Source: Glandiceps talaboti
Taxonomy: Eukaryota; Hemichordata; Enteropneusta; Spengelidae
Length of the DNA: 64,000 bases
Direction: 5' to 3'
Assembly (NCBI RefSeq): GCF_964340395.1
Contig: NC_135563.1
Location: 434,001-498,000 of the forward strand
Numbering within the stretch: the stretch's first letter is position 1; every line of letters starts with the position of its first letter. Shown piece by piece: positions 1 through 10,933 of this stretch. The notes under the pieces are model-generated. The model worked only from the letters and a program-made list of their open reading frames with translations, searched no databases and was not told the DNA's origin. A program made the position numbers and the translations under genes.

Positions 1-611
1 ACGTTTTCAAGCTTTCACAAAGAAAGATTGGAAAGGTAAATTACTTGATTTTGACCATCAAAAATAAATTTACGGGGTCAAATTTGCACTGAAGTGTACT
101 TGTGTATGCATTGAATGTTAAGTGAACTGTATGCAAATCATACGATAGTGTAAAGCCCAATTCCATGACGTCACATCATGAATAAGTAATCGAAAGGGAG
201 ATACAGTGAGCGATAACAGTCACTCATGCCTCCGGCACTCGCTGATCAGTATGTGGTTATAGTATTGCTCTGGATCGGATCGAGGCAACGACTTTAGTTT
301 TAGATAAAACGTAGTAAAAAGGCATGAACGACTGTCGACAGTGTACTCATTAACTAACACAGTGAGAACAGTACATTGTTAATTAGCTACCGGGGGTATA
401 ATGTTTGATTTACTATTTCCTCTGGTGGTAAAGTGTGTAGCATGGCCAGTCTAGTTTATGACTTGATTATGTAATATGTTGTAAGACAGCTGTTTCATCA
501 CCTACCCATATAAACTGAATGTAGCTTGTGTTTAAAATATTACAATAAGACAACCAAGAAAGTTAAACCTGTTACATTGGTATGACTTGGTTACAAATTG
601 AATTTAAAAAT
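1..611. other. Unassigned intronic sequence
   Basis: AT-rich sequence with no recognisable coding or repeat homology. A possible exon end, AAAG followed by gtaaat at about 35/36, does not translate into anything like JAKMIP, so no exon is called. A perfect cAMP-response-element octamer TGACGTCA lies at 166-173. From 612 on, the sequence is duplicated at 2323. Confidence 0.5.
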
Positions 612-837
612 ATGAGGAAGTGCTAAACCTTGTAGACACATCACTTTAAAGTTTGATTAGGATGTTGCTATACTTGTCTTGATTAAAGTACACTTCCAAC
701 ATAGGATGCATACACATATGATGGAAACTGGTTATAAAATTTTGTTTTGGTTACAACTTTAAATCTTCAAAAGTTTATATATCTATCATTGCCCTGAACA
801 TGAAGTTGTGCGACAATGCAATATTTGTGCTCTTTTT

Positions 838-1480
838 AGTCCCCGCTGGACGAAGTCCGGACAGGGACTTACGGATTGGGTTCCGTCTGTCCGTCCGTCC
901 GTCCGTCCGTCCGTCCGCAGCCGTTTCTTGGAGATGCCTGGACCGATTTTTTTCAAACTTGGTACAGGAGCAGCATACTATGGCATACATATGCATGTCA
1001 ATTTGTTTTATGATACGATCCAATATGGCCGCCTAGCAGCCATTTTGTTTGCGAATTTTCCCTGTCCAAAGCCATAACTCAGACATGCGTGAACAGATCT
1101 CATTCAAAGTTGCTATTAGGACAGTGTTAAATGACATACATGTGCATATTCATTGTTGTCGTGATACAATCCAAAATGGCTGCCTGGCAGCCATTTTGTT
1201 TGTGAATTTTCCATGTCCAAAGCCATAACTCAGACATGCTTGAATAGATCTCATTCAAAGTTGGTATTAGCACAGTATTCTGTGACATACATGTGCATAT
1301 CCATTTTCGTCGTGATACAATCTGATATGGCTGCCTGGCAGCCATTTTATTTGCGAATTTTCCATGTCCAAAGTCATAACTCAGACATGCTTGAACAGAT
1401 CTCGTTCAAAATTGGTATTAGGACAGTGTTCTATGACATACAAGTGCATATTCATTGTTGTCATGATACGATCCAATATG
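838..1480 (+). mobile_element. Family A element, truncated
   Basis: Starts after a T tract with the terminal hairpin at 838-870 (AGTCCC ... GGGACT outside, GGAC-GAA-GTCC inside). A (TCCG)n tract follows at about 888-917, then about three 151-bp body units. The far end was removed by the deletion at 1480. Open frames here are repeat by-products. Confidence 0.75.
1030..1480 (+). repeat. 151-bp tandem units of family A
   Basis: The motif around TGCCTGGCAG recurs at 1030, 1181 and 1332, giving a 151-bp period. The unit at 1173-1197 contains a perfect palindrome with 12-bp arms (AAAATGGCTGCC, centre T, GGCAGCCATTTT); other units keep it with one or two changes. The same units occur at 2741-3520, 23840-24430 and 40560-41200. 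Confidence 0.85.
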
Positions 1481-1640
1481 TATGTAAATAAACAAGGTGA
1501 CACACACACCCATAGTGACAGCCAAGTGATGGTTTATATTGCAAAGCTGCAGACTGGGAAGGGTATGCCGAGTAACAAAACCACTCCTATAGCAACAGCC
1601 AACTACAGTTGTGCTACAGTGCCATTGGTGGTATTTTTCT
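1481..1640 (+). mobile_element. Family C end fragment
   Basis: Contains the inverted terminal motif CAGTTGTGCT at 1606-1615 followed by the second family C hairpin region (AGTGCC-ATT-GGTGGT). It is the copy of 6554-6713 in the duplicated segment. Confidence 0.65.
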
Positions 1641-2193
1641 AAAAGTTAACAAATTAAAAAGATTTTAATTACAAATACATTAGTTCACATTACATTAGAC
1701 TTAAAATTATATAATATTAAATTGTAATAATTGTATTAAAATTATTGATATCTTTCGTCTTGTTAATACTTGATATCAGTAAATTGTTATAATAATGATA
1801 TTGTGTCATTTCTGTATTGTTCATGTTTCATGTCGATACTTGTATTAATGTAAATTGCATGTTTGATAATGTTTTGTCTTGTTCTTGTTTTTCAGTGATT
1901 GTTGTAACAGTGCATGTTTTCATATGTCTACACACATTGTTGCAAGATGTACATATCAAACCATCCATTGACATTGACATTAACCTTAAAACATCACTAC
2001 CTCCATTTTTCCAAACACCAAGGTTCTCCCCAGTCTCAAGCTGAGCTGGTTGGCTATTAATATTCATGAGTATTGATATTGATGCAAGTTTGTGTATATG
2101 TATGTATATCAACATTGGACAATTAAATATGGTTACTTTAGACTGGAAAAACAAATGTGATGTTTTGATCTGTGTACTACAGACTTTGATAAT
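1641..2193. other. AT-rich intronic stretch, duplicated at 6714-7266
   Basis: Very AT-rich. Open frames up to 108 codons exist on both strands, but none resembles a known protein and all are duplicated with the segment. No gene called. Confidence 0.5.
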
Positions 2194-2322
2194 GTAGTGA
2201 TCCTGAATAATGTCTTAGAAAGTGGTGGATTGAAATGTGATCATGTAGTGATCCTGAATAATGTCTTAGAAAGTGGTGGATTGAAATGTGATAATGTAGT
2301 GATCCTGAATAATGTCTTAGAA
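2194..2322 (+). repeat. 51-bp satellite, 2.5 units
   Basis: Same unit as the large array at 7267-8128, cut off by the duplication joint at 2322/2323. Confidence 0.9.
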
Positions 2323-2548
2323 ATGAGGAAGTGCTAAACCTTGTAGACACATCACTTTAAAGTTTGATTAGGATGTTGCTATACTTGTCTTGATTAAAGT
2401 ACACTTCCAACATAGGATGCATACACATATGATGGAAACTGGTTATAAAATTTTGTTTTGGTTACAACTTTAAATCTTCAAAAGTTTATATATCTATCAT
2501 TGCCCTGAACATGAAGTTGTGCGACAATGCAATATTTGTGCTCTTTTT

Positions 2549-3681
2549 AGTCCCCGCTGGACGAAGTCCGGACAGGGACTTACGGATTGGGTTCCGTCTG
2601 TCCGTCCGTCCGTCCGTCCGTCCGTCCGCAGCCGTTTCTTGGAGATGCCTGGACCGATTTTTTTCAAACTTGGTACAGGAGCAGCATACTATGGCATACA
2701 TATGCATGTCAATTTGTTTTATGATACGATCCAATATGGCCGCCTAGCAGCCATTTTGTTTGCGAATTTTCCCTGTCCAAAGCCATAACTCAGACATGCG
2801 TGAACAGATCTCATTCAAAGTTGCTATTAGGACAGTGTTAAATGACATACATGTGCATATTCATTGTTGTCGTGATACAATCCAAAATGGCTGCCTGGCA
2901 GCCATTTTGTTTGTGAATTTTCCATGTCCAAAGCCATAACTCAGACATGCTTGAATAGATCTCATTCAAAGTTGGTATTAGCACAGTATTCTGTGACATA
3001 CATGTGCATATCCATTTTCGTCGTGATACAATCTGATATGGCTGCCTGGCAGCCATTTTATTTGCGAATTTTCCATGTCCAAAGTCATAACTCAGACATG
3101 CCTGAACAGATCTCGTTCAAAATTGGTATTAGGACAGTGTTCTATGACATACAAGTGCATATTCATTGTTGTCATGATACGATCCAATATGGCTGCCTGG
3201 CAGCCATTTTGTTTGCGAATTTTCATGTCCAAAGCCATAACTTGGATATGCTTGAACAGATCTCATTCAAAGTTGGTATTAGGACAGTGTTCTATGACAT
3301 ACATGTGCATATTCATTGTTGTCTTGATACGATCCAATATGGCTGCCTGGCAGCCATTTTGTTTGCGAATTTTCCATGTCCAAAGCAATAACTTGGATAT
3401 GCTTGAACAGATCTCATTCAAAGTTGGTATTAACATAGTGTTCTGTGACATACATGTGCATATCCATTTTCGTCATGATACAATCTGATATGGCTGCCTG
3501 GCAGCCATTTTGTTGGCGCAGTTTTCATGTCCAAAGCCATAACTCAGACATGCTTGAACAGAGTAGTGATATCAAAAACAACCATGAGGCCAAACAACAT
3601 TAACGAGGTTTGAAAATGACAACATAAACTGTCAGTTCCTTAAAACCCAATCATAGCGGGGACTATGTCATTTCCAATGAC
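2549..3681 (+). mobile_element. Family A element, complete (hairpin-ended, rolling-circle-like)
   Basis: Best complete copy. After the flank CTTTTT it opens with hairpin 1 (2549-2581). A (TCCG)n tract and about five 151-bp units follow. The inverted terminal repeat AGCGGGGACT is at 3655-3664, an exact reverse complement of the opening AGTCCCCGCT. It ends with hairpin 2, GTCATT-TCC-AATGAC, at 3667-3681. There is no protein-coding capacity, so it is non-autonomous. The inverted repeat is terminal on one side and subterminal on the other, with hairpins at both ends, as in Helentron-associated elements (family knowledge); a MITE or foldback element is the alternative. Confidence 0.7.
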
Positions 3682-3832
3682 TTGTTATTACATTGAAGAC
3701 AAAGGTACATAACCATGACAACATTCATTATAAATAACATAGCTATTATGAACTACATTTGATCTTTCAGTACAGTCATTTGTCTATTTACTTGTGGATT
3801 TTATTTGTAACGTGTGTTTTTATCATTCATAG

Positions 3833-4045
3833 GTAGAGGAACTAAAGAAGAAGAACAGGGTAATAAGTGAGTTAGACAAAGAACTTGGTTACCAGTGTGG
3901 ACATTCACAAAAACTGAAAGCTGAAAAAGATTCCCTCAAAGGTGAACTTCAAAATCTGGTTAAGATGGCTGAGACATGGGAAAGGGGTCCCTCACCCAGA
4001 CCTATCCCTAGCCCAAGACCTGATGCTTTGGGCAGACTCAGTCCT
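3833..4045 (+). CDS. jakmip: JAKMIP exon (coiled coil, 71 codons)
   Basis: Acceptor ttcatag before 3833 and donor gtaagt after 4045; phase 0 at both ends. The start of the exon is a charged coiled coil with RVISELDKELG and GHSQKL, matching the vertebrate JAKMIP stretch around RVILALEKELG and GQTQKL. The end is a Pro/Ser/Arg-rich linker (SPRPIPSPRP), a looser region that also varies in vertebrates. In the protein this is the segment before the second central coiled coil. A second copy of this exon would have existed after the local tandem duplication, but it was removed by the 3,362-bp deletion, so the reading frame stays single. Family A ends about 150 bp upstream. Confidence 0.88.
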
Positions 4046-4149
4046 GTAAGTTCTTATACTTTTGGTGATCATTGTTTTCTGTGACATCATTAGTTGTGCT
4101 GACAGAATTATAGTTAAGCTTAGCATATCTACTGAAATACACAATAATA

Positions 4150-5497
4150 CACTGCCCCCCCCCAGTAGGCTCCATCCATCCATCTGTCTGTCTGTGTGTG
4201 CATGCATGCATGCATGTGTCCATCTGTCCATACTAGTAGTATACATCATTTCTCAGACATTCAACATCTGATTCCTTTCAAACCCAACACAAAGATGATA
4301 TTATGTGGGACGCATGCACGTCAATGTCTTTTGATATATGCAAATTTGACTGAATGGCATCCATATTTGTACTTAAAAAAATATTTACTGTGTAGCTCAA
4401 AAACTGTTATACACAGACACTCCACTCAAGTGTCTACCCCTATCACAGACACTCCACTCAAGTGTCTACCCCTATCACAGACACTCCACTCAAGTGTCTA
4501 CCCCTATCACAGACACTCCACTCAAGTGTCTACCCCCTATCACAGACACTCCACTCAAGTGTCTACCCCTGTCACAGACACTCCACTCAAGTGTCTACCC
4601 CCTATCACAGACACTCCACTCAAGTGTCTACCCCTATCACAGACACTCCACTCAAGTGTCTACCCCCTATCACAGACACTCCACTCAAGTGTCTACCCGT
4701 ATCACAGACACTCCACTCAAGTGTCTACCCCCTATCACAGACACTCCACTCAAGTGTCTACCCCCTATCACAGACACTCCACTCAAGTGTCTACCCCCTA
4801 TCACAGACACTCCACTCAAGTGTCTACCCCCTATCACAGACACTCCACTCAAGTGTCTACCCCTATCACAGACACTCCACTCAAGTGTCTACCCCCTATC
4901 ACAGACACTCCACTCAAGTGTCTACCCCCTATCACAGACACTCCACTCAAGTGTCTACCCCCTATCACAGACACTCCACTCAAGTGTCTATCTACCCCCT
5001 ATCACAGACACTCCACTCAAGTGTCTATCTACCCCCTATCACATGCAAACTATCTTTGAAGACTTTGACTCACATTCAAGCCAATTCCTGTCTTATCACA
5101 AACACATTGTAGTGTTTACATATTGTCAGTTTCTTTAAAATCATGTGTACAAGTAATATTGAAGAAAAGAACTATACACAAACATTATTTTCGGTGCTCA
5201 TGTTCTAGTTACAAATCATTATTTACTGCATAACTCAAAAACTGTAATACATGTATATAGAGACTGCATTCAAGTGTCTACCCCATGTTATCAGATGTGC
5301 ACTATCTTTGTAGACCTTGACATTTGACCTTGACCTACATGGCTAATTATCATAATCAAGCCAATTCCTGCCTATCACAGACACACTATATTGTTTAGTA
5401 TAGGTATTGCCAATTTCTTTTAAATCATGTTTACAAGTACTATTGAAGAAAAGAAGTCTACACTAGTAAGCATTATTTTGGTGCTCATGTCATTTTT
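4150..5497 (+). repeat. Dispersed repeat family D with tandem ~280-bp subunits
   Basis: Opens near a C tract (4152-4163) and CCATCCATCTGTCTG, like 62925-63240. Subunits recur every ~280 bp, with landmarks ATTGAAGAAAAGAA at about 5158 and 5444, and contain TTTGACCTTGACCT-type motifs. Related copies lie at 40200-40371, 41344-42000 and, partly inverted, 29402-29926. It has no coding capacity. A family C element begins at 5498 within it. Confidence 0.6.
4413..5043 (+). repeat. 31/32-bp satellite, 19 copies
   Basis: Unit CACAGACACTCCACTCAAGT plus GTCTACCCC(C)TAT; copies differ mainly in having four or five C. Each unit can fold as AGACACT-CCACTCA-AGTGTCT (7-bp stem). A single diverged copy of the motif sits at 5256-5290, and others at about 41586 and 41847, showing that the array grew from a motif inside family D. 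Open frames of more than 200 codons in all three forward frames are artefacts of the repeat. Confidence 0.9.
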
Positions 5498-5549
5498 AGC
5501 ACAAAGGAACTGATACGGTTCAGTAGTGCTATAGGCATGGCAAAGTGTC

Positions 5550-5553
<4 letters not shown>

Positions 5554-5611
<58 letters not shown>
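5554..5611 (+). repeat. (GT)n microsatellite
   Basis: About 29 GT dinucleotides directly after the family C opening block; the same position holds GT or TCTG repeats in other family C copies (about 19990 and 30150). Confidence 0.95.
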
Positions 5612-5612
<1 letters not shown>

Positions 5613-5791
5613 CTTAAAGTCAAAAACTGCCAGACTGATTTCTTTGGTATTTGGTGGTGAAATTAAATTACTTTTGGTGTGTAGATTGAAAATTGTTCAA
5701 ATGAAAATGATCACATCGGAGATATGTTTTTTGGTTCAAAAAATGTGATTTTTGGTCAAATATCTTAAACTCCAAAACTACTTTGCAGATT

Positions 5792-6087
5792 ATTATTATT
5801 ATTATTATTATTATTTATTTCTTGTAAGTAAACGCGCTACACATGCGTCTCAGCGCGTTGTACAGACTGTAGTTTAAAAAATTGCAATAAACTAAAGAAA
5901 ATAACAACACACAAAAGGGGACTAGGTGTAAAACTGGCCAATTAAAATAATTCACAATGTATAAAAACTGACAAGTTAAAATCAATCACTTAAAATGTTG
6001 TCTAAAAAGATATGTCTTTAAACTACGTTTAAAAATGTCAACAGTCATTATATTTCTCATTTCAAATGGAAGTGAATTCCACAGATT
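5792..6087 (-). pseudogene. 5'-truncated CR1/L2-like LINE with target-site duplication
   Basis: Read on the minus strand, it begins with the end of a reverse-transcriptase ORF: WNSLPFEMRN, then FKRSLKTYLFRQHFK and a TGA stop at 5986-5988. A 3' UTR with a GCGC-stem (AACGCGCT/AGCGCGTT) and an (ATA)n-type tail at 5791-5815 follows. Such C-termini and trinucleotide tails are typical of CR1/L2 elements. The direct repeat CAGATT flanks it (5786-5791 and 6082-6087), and the family C sequence continues on both sides, as an uninterrupted copy at 20170-20260 shows. Dead on arrival: only about 34 codons remain. Confidence 0.85.
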
Positions 6088-6713
6088 GGCCTGAAATTGG
6101 TTGGAACGTACTTGGGGGTGTGTAGATTAAGAATTGTTTATGACACAGTGACTCCGTCTGTGATATGAAGATTAGGTCTAAAAATGTGTCTTTTGGTCAA
6201 AAATCTATCATTCCAAAACTAGTTAAGAGATTGGGCTGAATTTAATAGGGATGTATTTGCGCATGTGTAGATTATTAGCTGTATTCACAAGATGATCGTC
6301 CCATTAGCAATATGGAAATTACAAAAAGTAAAAAAATCTCAATTTTGGTCAAAAACTGAGATCTTGAAAACGACATGATGAATGGGGCTGAAACTTGGTG
6401 GGGGTGTTATTCTGCAGTTATTTTTCAAACATTTTGACACAAATGGCCCTAGCAACCATGGCCATGCCCTTAGCAATAGTGAAATGATGCATATTACAAA
6501 GATAACAACAGGGATGGGTACATGTAGGTGAGTGAATGAAGGATCAAAAAATGTATGTAAATAAACAAGGTGACACACACACCCATAGTGACAGCCAAGT
6601 GATGGTTTATATTGCAAAGCTGCAGACTGGGAAGGGTATGCCGAGTAACAAAACCACTCCTATAGCAACAGCCAACTACAGTTGTGCTACAGTGCCATTG
6701 GTGGTATTTTTCT

Positions 6714-7266
6714 AAAAGTTAACAAATTAAAAAGATTTTAATTACAAATACATTAGTTCACATTACATTAGACTTAAAATTATATAATATTAAATTGTAA
6801 TAATTGTATTAAAATTATTGATATCTTTCGTCATGTTAATACTTGATATCAGTAAATTGTTATAATAATGATATTGTGTCATTTCTGTATTGTTCATGTT
6901 TCATGTCGATACTTGTATTAATGTAAATTGCATGTTTGATAATGTTTTGTCTTGTTCTTGTTTTTCAGTGATTGTTGTAACAGTGCATGTTTTCATATGT
7001 CTACACACATTGTTGCAAGATGTACATATCAAACCATCCATTGACATTGACATTAACCTTAAAACATCACTACCTCCATTTTTCCAAACACCAAGGTTCT
7101 CCCCAGTCTCAAGCTGAGCTGGTTGGCTATTAATATTCATGAGTATTGATATTGATGCAAGTTTGTGTATATGTATGTATATCAACATTGGACAATTAAA
7201 TATGGTTACTTTAGACTGGAAAAACAAATGTGATGTTTTGATCTGTGTACTACAGACTTTGATAAT
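6714..7266. other. AT-rich intronic stretch (second copy of 1641-2193)
   Basis: No gene or element recognised; nearly identical to the earlier copy. Confidence 0.5.
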
Positions 7267-8128
7267 GTAGTGATCCTGAATAATGTCTTAGAAAGTGGTG
7301 GATTGAAATGTGATCATGTAGTGATCCTGAATAATGTCTTAGAAAGTGGTGGATTGAAATGTGATAATGTAGTGATCCTGAATAATGTCTTAGAAAGTGG
7401 TGGATTGAAATGTGATCATGCAGTGATCCTGAATAATGTCTTAGAAAGTGGTGGATTGAAATGTGATCATGTAGTGATCCTGAATAATGTCTTAGAAAGT
7501 GGTGGATTGAAATGTGATAATGTAGTGATCCTGAATAATGTCTTAGAAAGTGGTGGATTGAAATGTGATCATGTAGTGATCCTGAATAATGTCTTAGAAA
7601 GTGGTGGATTGAAATGTGATCATGTAGTGATCCTGAATAATGTCTTAGAAAGTGGTGGATTGAAATGTGATCATGTAGTGATCCTGAATAATGTCTTAGA
7701 AAGTGGTGGATTGAAATGTGATCATGCAGTGATCCTGAATAATGTCTTAGAAAGTGGTGGATTGAAATGTGATCATGTAGTGATCCTGAATAATGTCTTA
7801 GAAAGTGGTGGATTGAAATGTGATCATGTAGTGATCCTGAATAATGTCTTAGAAAGTGGTGGATTGAAATGTGATCATGTAGTGATCCTGAATAATGTCT
7901 TAGAAAGTGGTGGATTGAAATGTGATCATGCAGTGATCCTGAATAATGTCTTAGAAAGTGGTGGATTGAAATGTGATCATGTAGTGATCCTGAATAATGT
8001 CTTAGAAAGTGGTGGATTGAAATGTGATCATGTAGTGATCCTGAATAATGTCTTAGAAAGTGGTGGATTGAAATGTGATCATGCAGTGATCCTGAATAAT
8101 GTCTTAGAAAGTGGTGGATTGAAATGTC
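7267..8128 (+). repeat. 51-bp satellite, 17 copies
   Basis: Unit GTAGTGATCCTGAATAATGT plus CTTAGAAAGTGGTGGATTGA plus AATGTGATCAT. Copies are almost identical, with three variants (GATCATGTA, GATCATGCA, GATAATGTA). Because 51 is divisible by three, one frame stays open for over 300 codons as a 17-residue repeat (ILNNVLESGGLKCDHVV). There is no splice site, homology or codon-level constraint to suggest that it is translated. Confidence 0.92.
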
Positions 8129-8883
8129 ACATTGTTTTTAATGTACTCGTCCAAACTAACTATATTTTACATTCCTATCGATCTTGGAACAATAAACAAT
8201 ATATAATTCTCTATATCAACATTATTTATTTAAAATTTTCTCATTTATAAGAATGACAAGAAATTATCAAACATGACCTCTATACCTTTGGAATTGGTTT
8301 ATCAGTGGTGTTCATCACTATGCCAACCAGTATGGGGATAACACTGGTATAAATCTATCCTATAACTCTTTCCCTAATTATGCTATATGCTTTTTAATAA
8401 CTGAAAGAGATTTGCCTTCTCAGTTCAATATCACAATAACAGCTGGGCAGTCAAGCAGTCATAGCTTTTTAATTAGTCCTGTACTATCAGTAAGTTAATT
8501 GTTTCAAAGTTAAATAGACAAACATATGAGTCATTGTACACACACACACACACACACATACATACATACATACATACATACATACATACATACGCACACG
8601 CAGCATGTGTTAGTCTTTCAAATTAAAACAAAATAACACGAGATAAAAATGATTTTATTCAAAGTTTGAATCTACCTGTTTTAATCTTACTAGCATACAC
8701 ATGTACATTCGTACTTAATCATGTATAATAATAATGATAATAATATCGTACTCTTTGAGACAAGTTTATCATGCTTTCAAAGCATTTCAAAAGAGCGAAA
8801 CTGAAGTTGTGTCAATTTTCAAAGTCTTTATTCATGTGTAATTGTAAATTATTCAAATCGTACAAATGTCATATTCATGTTTG
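8129..8883. other. Intronic stretch with (CA)n/(CATA)n microsatellite
   Basis: AT-rich, no gene seen. A compound microsatellite, (CA)n then (CATA)n, lies at 8538-8593. Confidence 0.6.
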
Positions 8884-9099
8884 TTCTGTGGAGATACAGT
8901 GACTAATAGTGGGTACTGCACTTTGTTTAGTTCTGTGGAGATACATGTACAGTGACTAATAGTGGGTACTGCACTTTGTTTAGTTCTGTGAAGATACAGT
9001 GACTAATAGTGGGTACTGCTCTCTTGTTTAGTTCTGTGGAGATACAGTGACTAATAGTGGGTACTGCACTTTGTTTAGTTCTGTGGAGATACAGTGACT
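8884..9099 (+). repeat. 47-bp tandem repeat, 4-5 copies
   Basis: Unit TTCTGTGGAGATACAGTGAC plus TAATAGTGGGTACTGCACTT plus TGTTTAG. One copy has a 6-bp insertion and the last is partial. Confidence 0.9.
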
Positions 9100-9567
9100 G
9101 CAATTATAAAACAGTGGTTTCTTGCAGTGTTGCCAATTGTTTTAGCTTTTGGTTGGTTGTCATGGTAACACTTGATATTCAGTGGTTGGCATACATTAGT
9201 ATACGTTATTTGTAATGACTATTGCCATATTTAGGTACAATGTATTTATGATTTCCAGGCTATATCTAATCAGTGTCATAAATTACAATACATTGTAAAT
9301 ACATAAGTCTGCAAAAAAACAAAAAAACAAGCTAAAATTGAACTAAAATTGCTCTGTGAACTGCTTGAAGGGCACAAGTTGAGTTTACATTTTTAGGACG
9401 TAATTTTTCCGCATATTTAAAAAGGTACTCACAGTAGTCTACATACTAAGGCATACTTAACTATCACTTACAATGTAAACTGAATTCAAATTTGGTAAGA
9501 AGATATAACTAATGAACAATCCCATGATGTAATCTATTTTAATACATATTAAAAAAATCCTCCCCTA
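9100..9567. other. Unassigned intronic stretch
   Basis: AT-rich; no coding or repeat signature recognised. Confidence 0.5.
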
Positions 9568-10033
9568 CAATCAACTGTTCTAACAATGCCAGATGACAAT
9601 TGTAATGTCATATAAATCTGTACTGTGCAATCAACAGTTCTAACAATGCCAGAAGACAATTGTAATGTCATATAAATCTGTACTGTGCAATCAACAGTTC
9701 TAACAATGCCAGAAGACAATTGTAATGTCATATAAATCTGTACTGTGCAATCAACAGTTCTAAGACAATTGTAATGTCATATAAATCTGTACTGTACTGT
9801 ACAATCAACAGTTCTAAGACAATTGTAATGTCATATAAATCTGTACTATGCAATCAACAGTTCTAACAATGCCAGATGACAATTGTAATGTCATATAAAT
9901 CTGTACTGTACTGTACAATCAACAGTTCTAAGACAATTGTAATGTCATATAAATCTGTACTGTGCAATCAACAGTTCTAACAATGCCAGAAGACAATTGT
10001 AATGTCATATAAATCTGTACTATGCAATCAACC
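9568..10033 (+). repeat. 60-bp tandem repeat, about 8 copies
   Basis: Unit CAATCAACAGTTCTAACAAT plus GCCAGAAGACAATTGTAATG plus TCATATAAATCTGTACTGTG. Shorter copies lack the AACAATGCCAG block, and some repeat GTACT. Confidence 0.9.
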
Positions 10034-10933
10034 AAGGCTATATCTTATTAAGCCTGAAATCCATTTGGATGAGGATTTTAAATTTTTAACCAAGTCTATA
10101 TCTTATCTTATCTCATCTTAATCATTAATACGAAAACAGTTTCATTGAGGTTTTTGGAAAGTATTTTCAGTAAAAAGTTTATTAAGTAAACTCAGCTTGT
10201 GCCAATTGAATTTACAGTTCGTATTAATAATAATAATAAATACTTGTCACATGTTTCATGTTATTACAAATTTCCATGTCATTTCTGACATGCTAGATGT
10301 AAAATTTATGGAAAACATAGATAAAAATGTCCAGTGAGAATAGACAAATTGTCTAGATAGGAAGTGTATTATTGTTAAAGCTGTATGTCAACCATTGTTA
10401 ATTTTATAGTGTTTGTACAAAGGGTTAAAGTTGATGTGACAACATATATTGATATTAGTTATTCTTGCTTGCATCCATCTATATGTGCACTGGTGTATTG
10501 ATAGTTTGAGATTACCATGGTAACCATTTGGTATGTTGTGTTTGCTAATCATTATCATCATGGTGCATTTGAGGTGTTCCTTGTTTAGGCAATACTCAAC
10601 TTGCATGATAAAAACTGGAAATACTGTTTTGTGATGAAAGCAAGCTGTGGGCCCTATAGTACTCTCTCGCTAATGTGTCATGAAATTATAACCCTTGCCT
10701 TGTGGTTGACAGTTTCTATTGCCTTGTAATCCAGTGAATGAAAAAGAGAATCTAAATTTCAAGGCTTTGATACTGTTAGAAGGGAGATAATGAAATTGAT
10801 AGTTTGGATTAGGATTAAAATTGAGGCATTTAAAACAGTTGTTTGACAGCGCTATAGAAAAAGTTGGTCGACAACAAATGAGTGATTCTATACAAATTAC
10901 AATCCTTATGATAAGATGATTCTGATAATGCAA
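10034..10933. other. Unassigned intronic stretch
   Basis: AT-rich with scattered short open frames on both strands; none resembles a protein family. No element ends seen. Confidence 0.5.

Larger units (their letters stand above)
612..2322 (+). repeat. First, internally deleted copy of a tandemly duplicated segment
   Basis: Positions 612-1480 match 2323-3191 (offset 1711) and 1481-2322 match 6554-7395 (offset 5073) nearly base for base; only two substitutions were noticed (near 1391 and 1760). The offsets fit a 5,073-bp unit duplicated in tandem, followed by loss of 3,362 bp (equivalent of 3192-6553) from this copy. The deletion joint at 1478-1480 shares the triplet ATG with both parents. The lost part includes the equivalent of exon 3833-4045 and the 31/32-bp satellite. 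Confidence 0.85.
5498..6713 (+). mobile_element. Family C element carrying a LINE insertion
   Basis: Starts after CATTTTT with hairpin 1 at 5498-5530 (AGCAC ... ACTGA ... TCAGT-A-GTGCT). A (GT)n tract follows at 5554-5611. The body has blocks such as CTCCAAAACTACT and AGCAACCATGGCCATGCCCTTAGCAA. It ends with the inverted repeat CAGTTGTGCT (6679-6688) and a small hairpin region. A 296-bp LINE copy interrupts it at 5792-6087. Non-coding. Confidence 0.7.
2323..7395 (+). repeat. Second, full copy of the duplicated segment (5,073 bp)
   Basis: This is the intact unit from which the 612-2322 copy derives. It carries, in order, a family A element, a JAKMIP exon, a 31/32-bp satellite, a family C element with a LINE insertion, and the start of a 51-bp satellite. 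The unit boundary at 2322/2323 joins the 51-bp satellite directly to the family A flank, as expected for a head-to-tail duplication. Confidence 0.8.

Noticed and set aside
1-35. Possible exon end before gtaaat
   Set aside because: None of the three frames resembles the JAKMIP segment expected before exon 3833.
166-173. CRE octamer TGACGTCA as a promoter element
   Set aside because: A single 8-mer inside an intron without other promoter features; similar TTGACGTCAA words also occur inside family B repeats (about 21280, 44547 and 46376).
838-870. Family A hairpin 1 as a hammerhead-type ribozyme
   Set aside because: The CUGAUGA and GAAAC core sequences of hammerheads are absent; it is a simple stem-loop.
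4196-5138. Three overlapping frames of more than 200 codons
   Set aside because: All three forward frames of the 31/32-bp satellite are open, which excludes a specific coding role.
7270-8250. Open frame of 326 codons with a 17-residue repeat
   Set aside because: It is the 51-bp satellite read in its one open frame. No splice sites, no homology, and variant bases give no sign of protein constraint.
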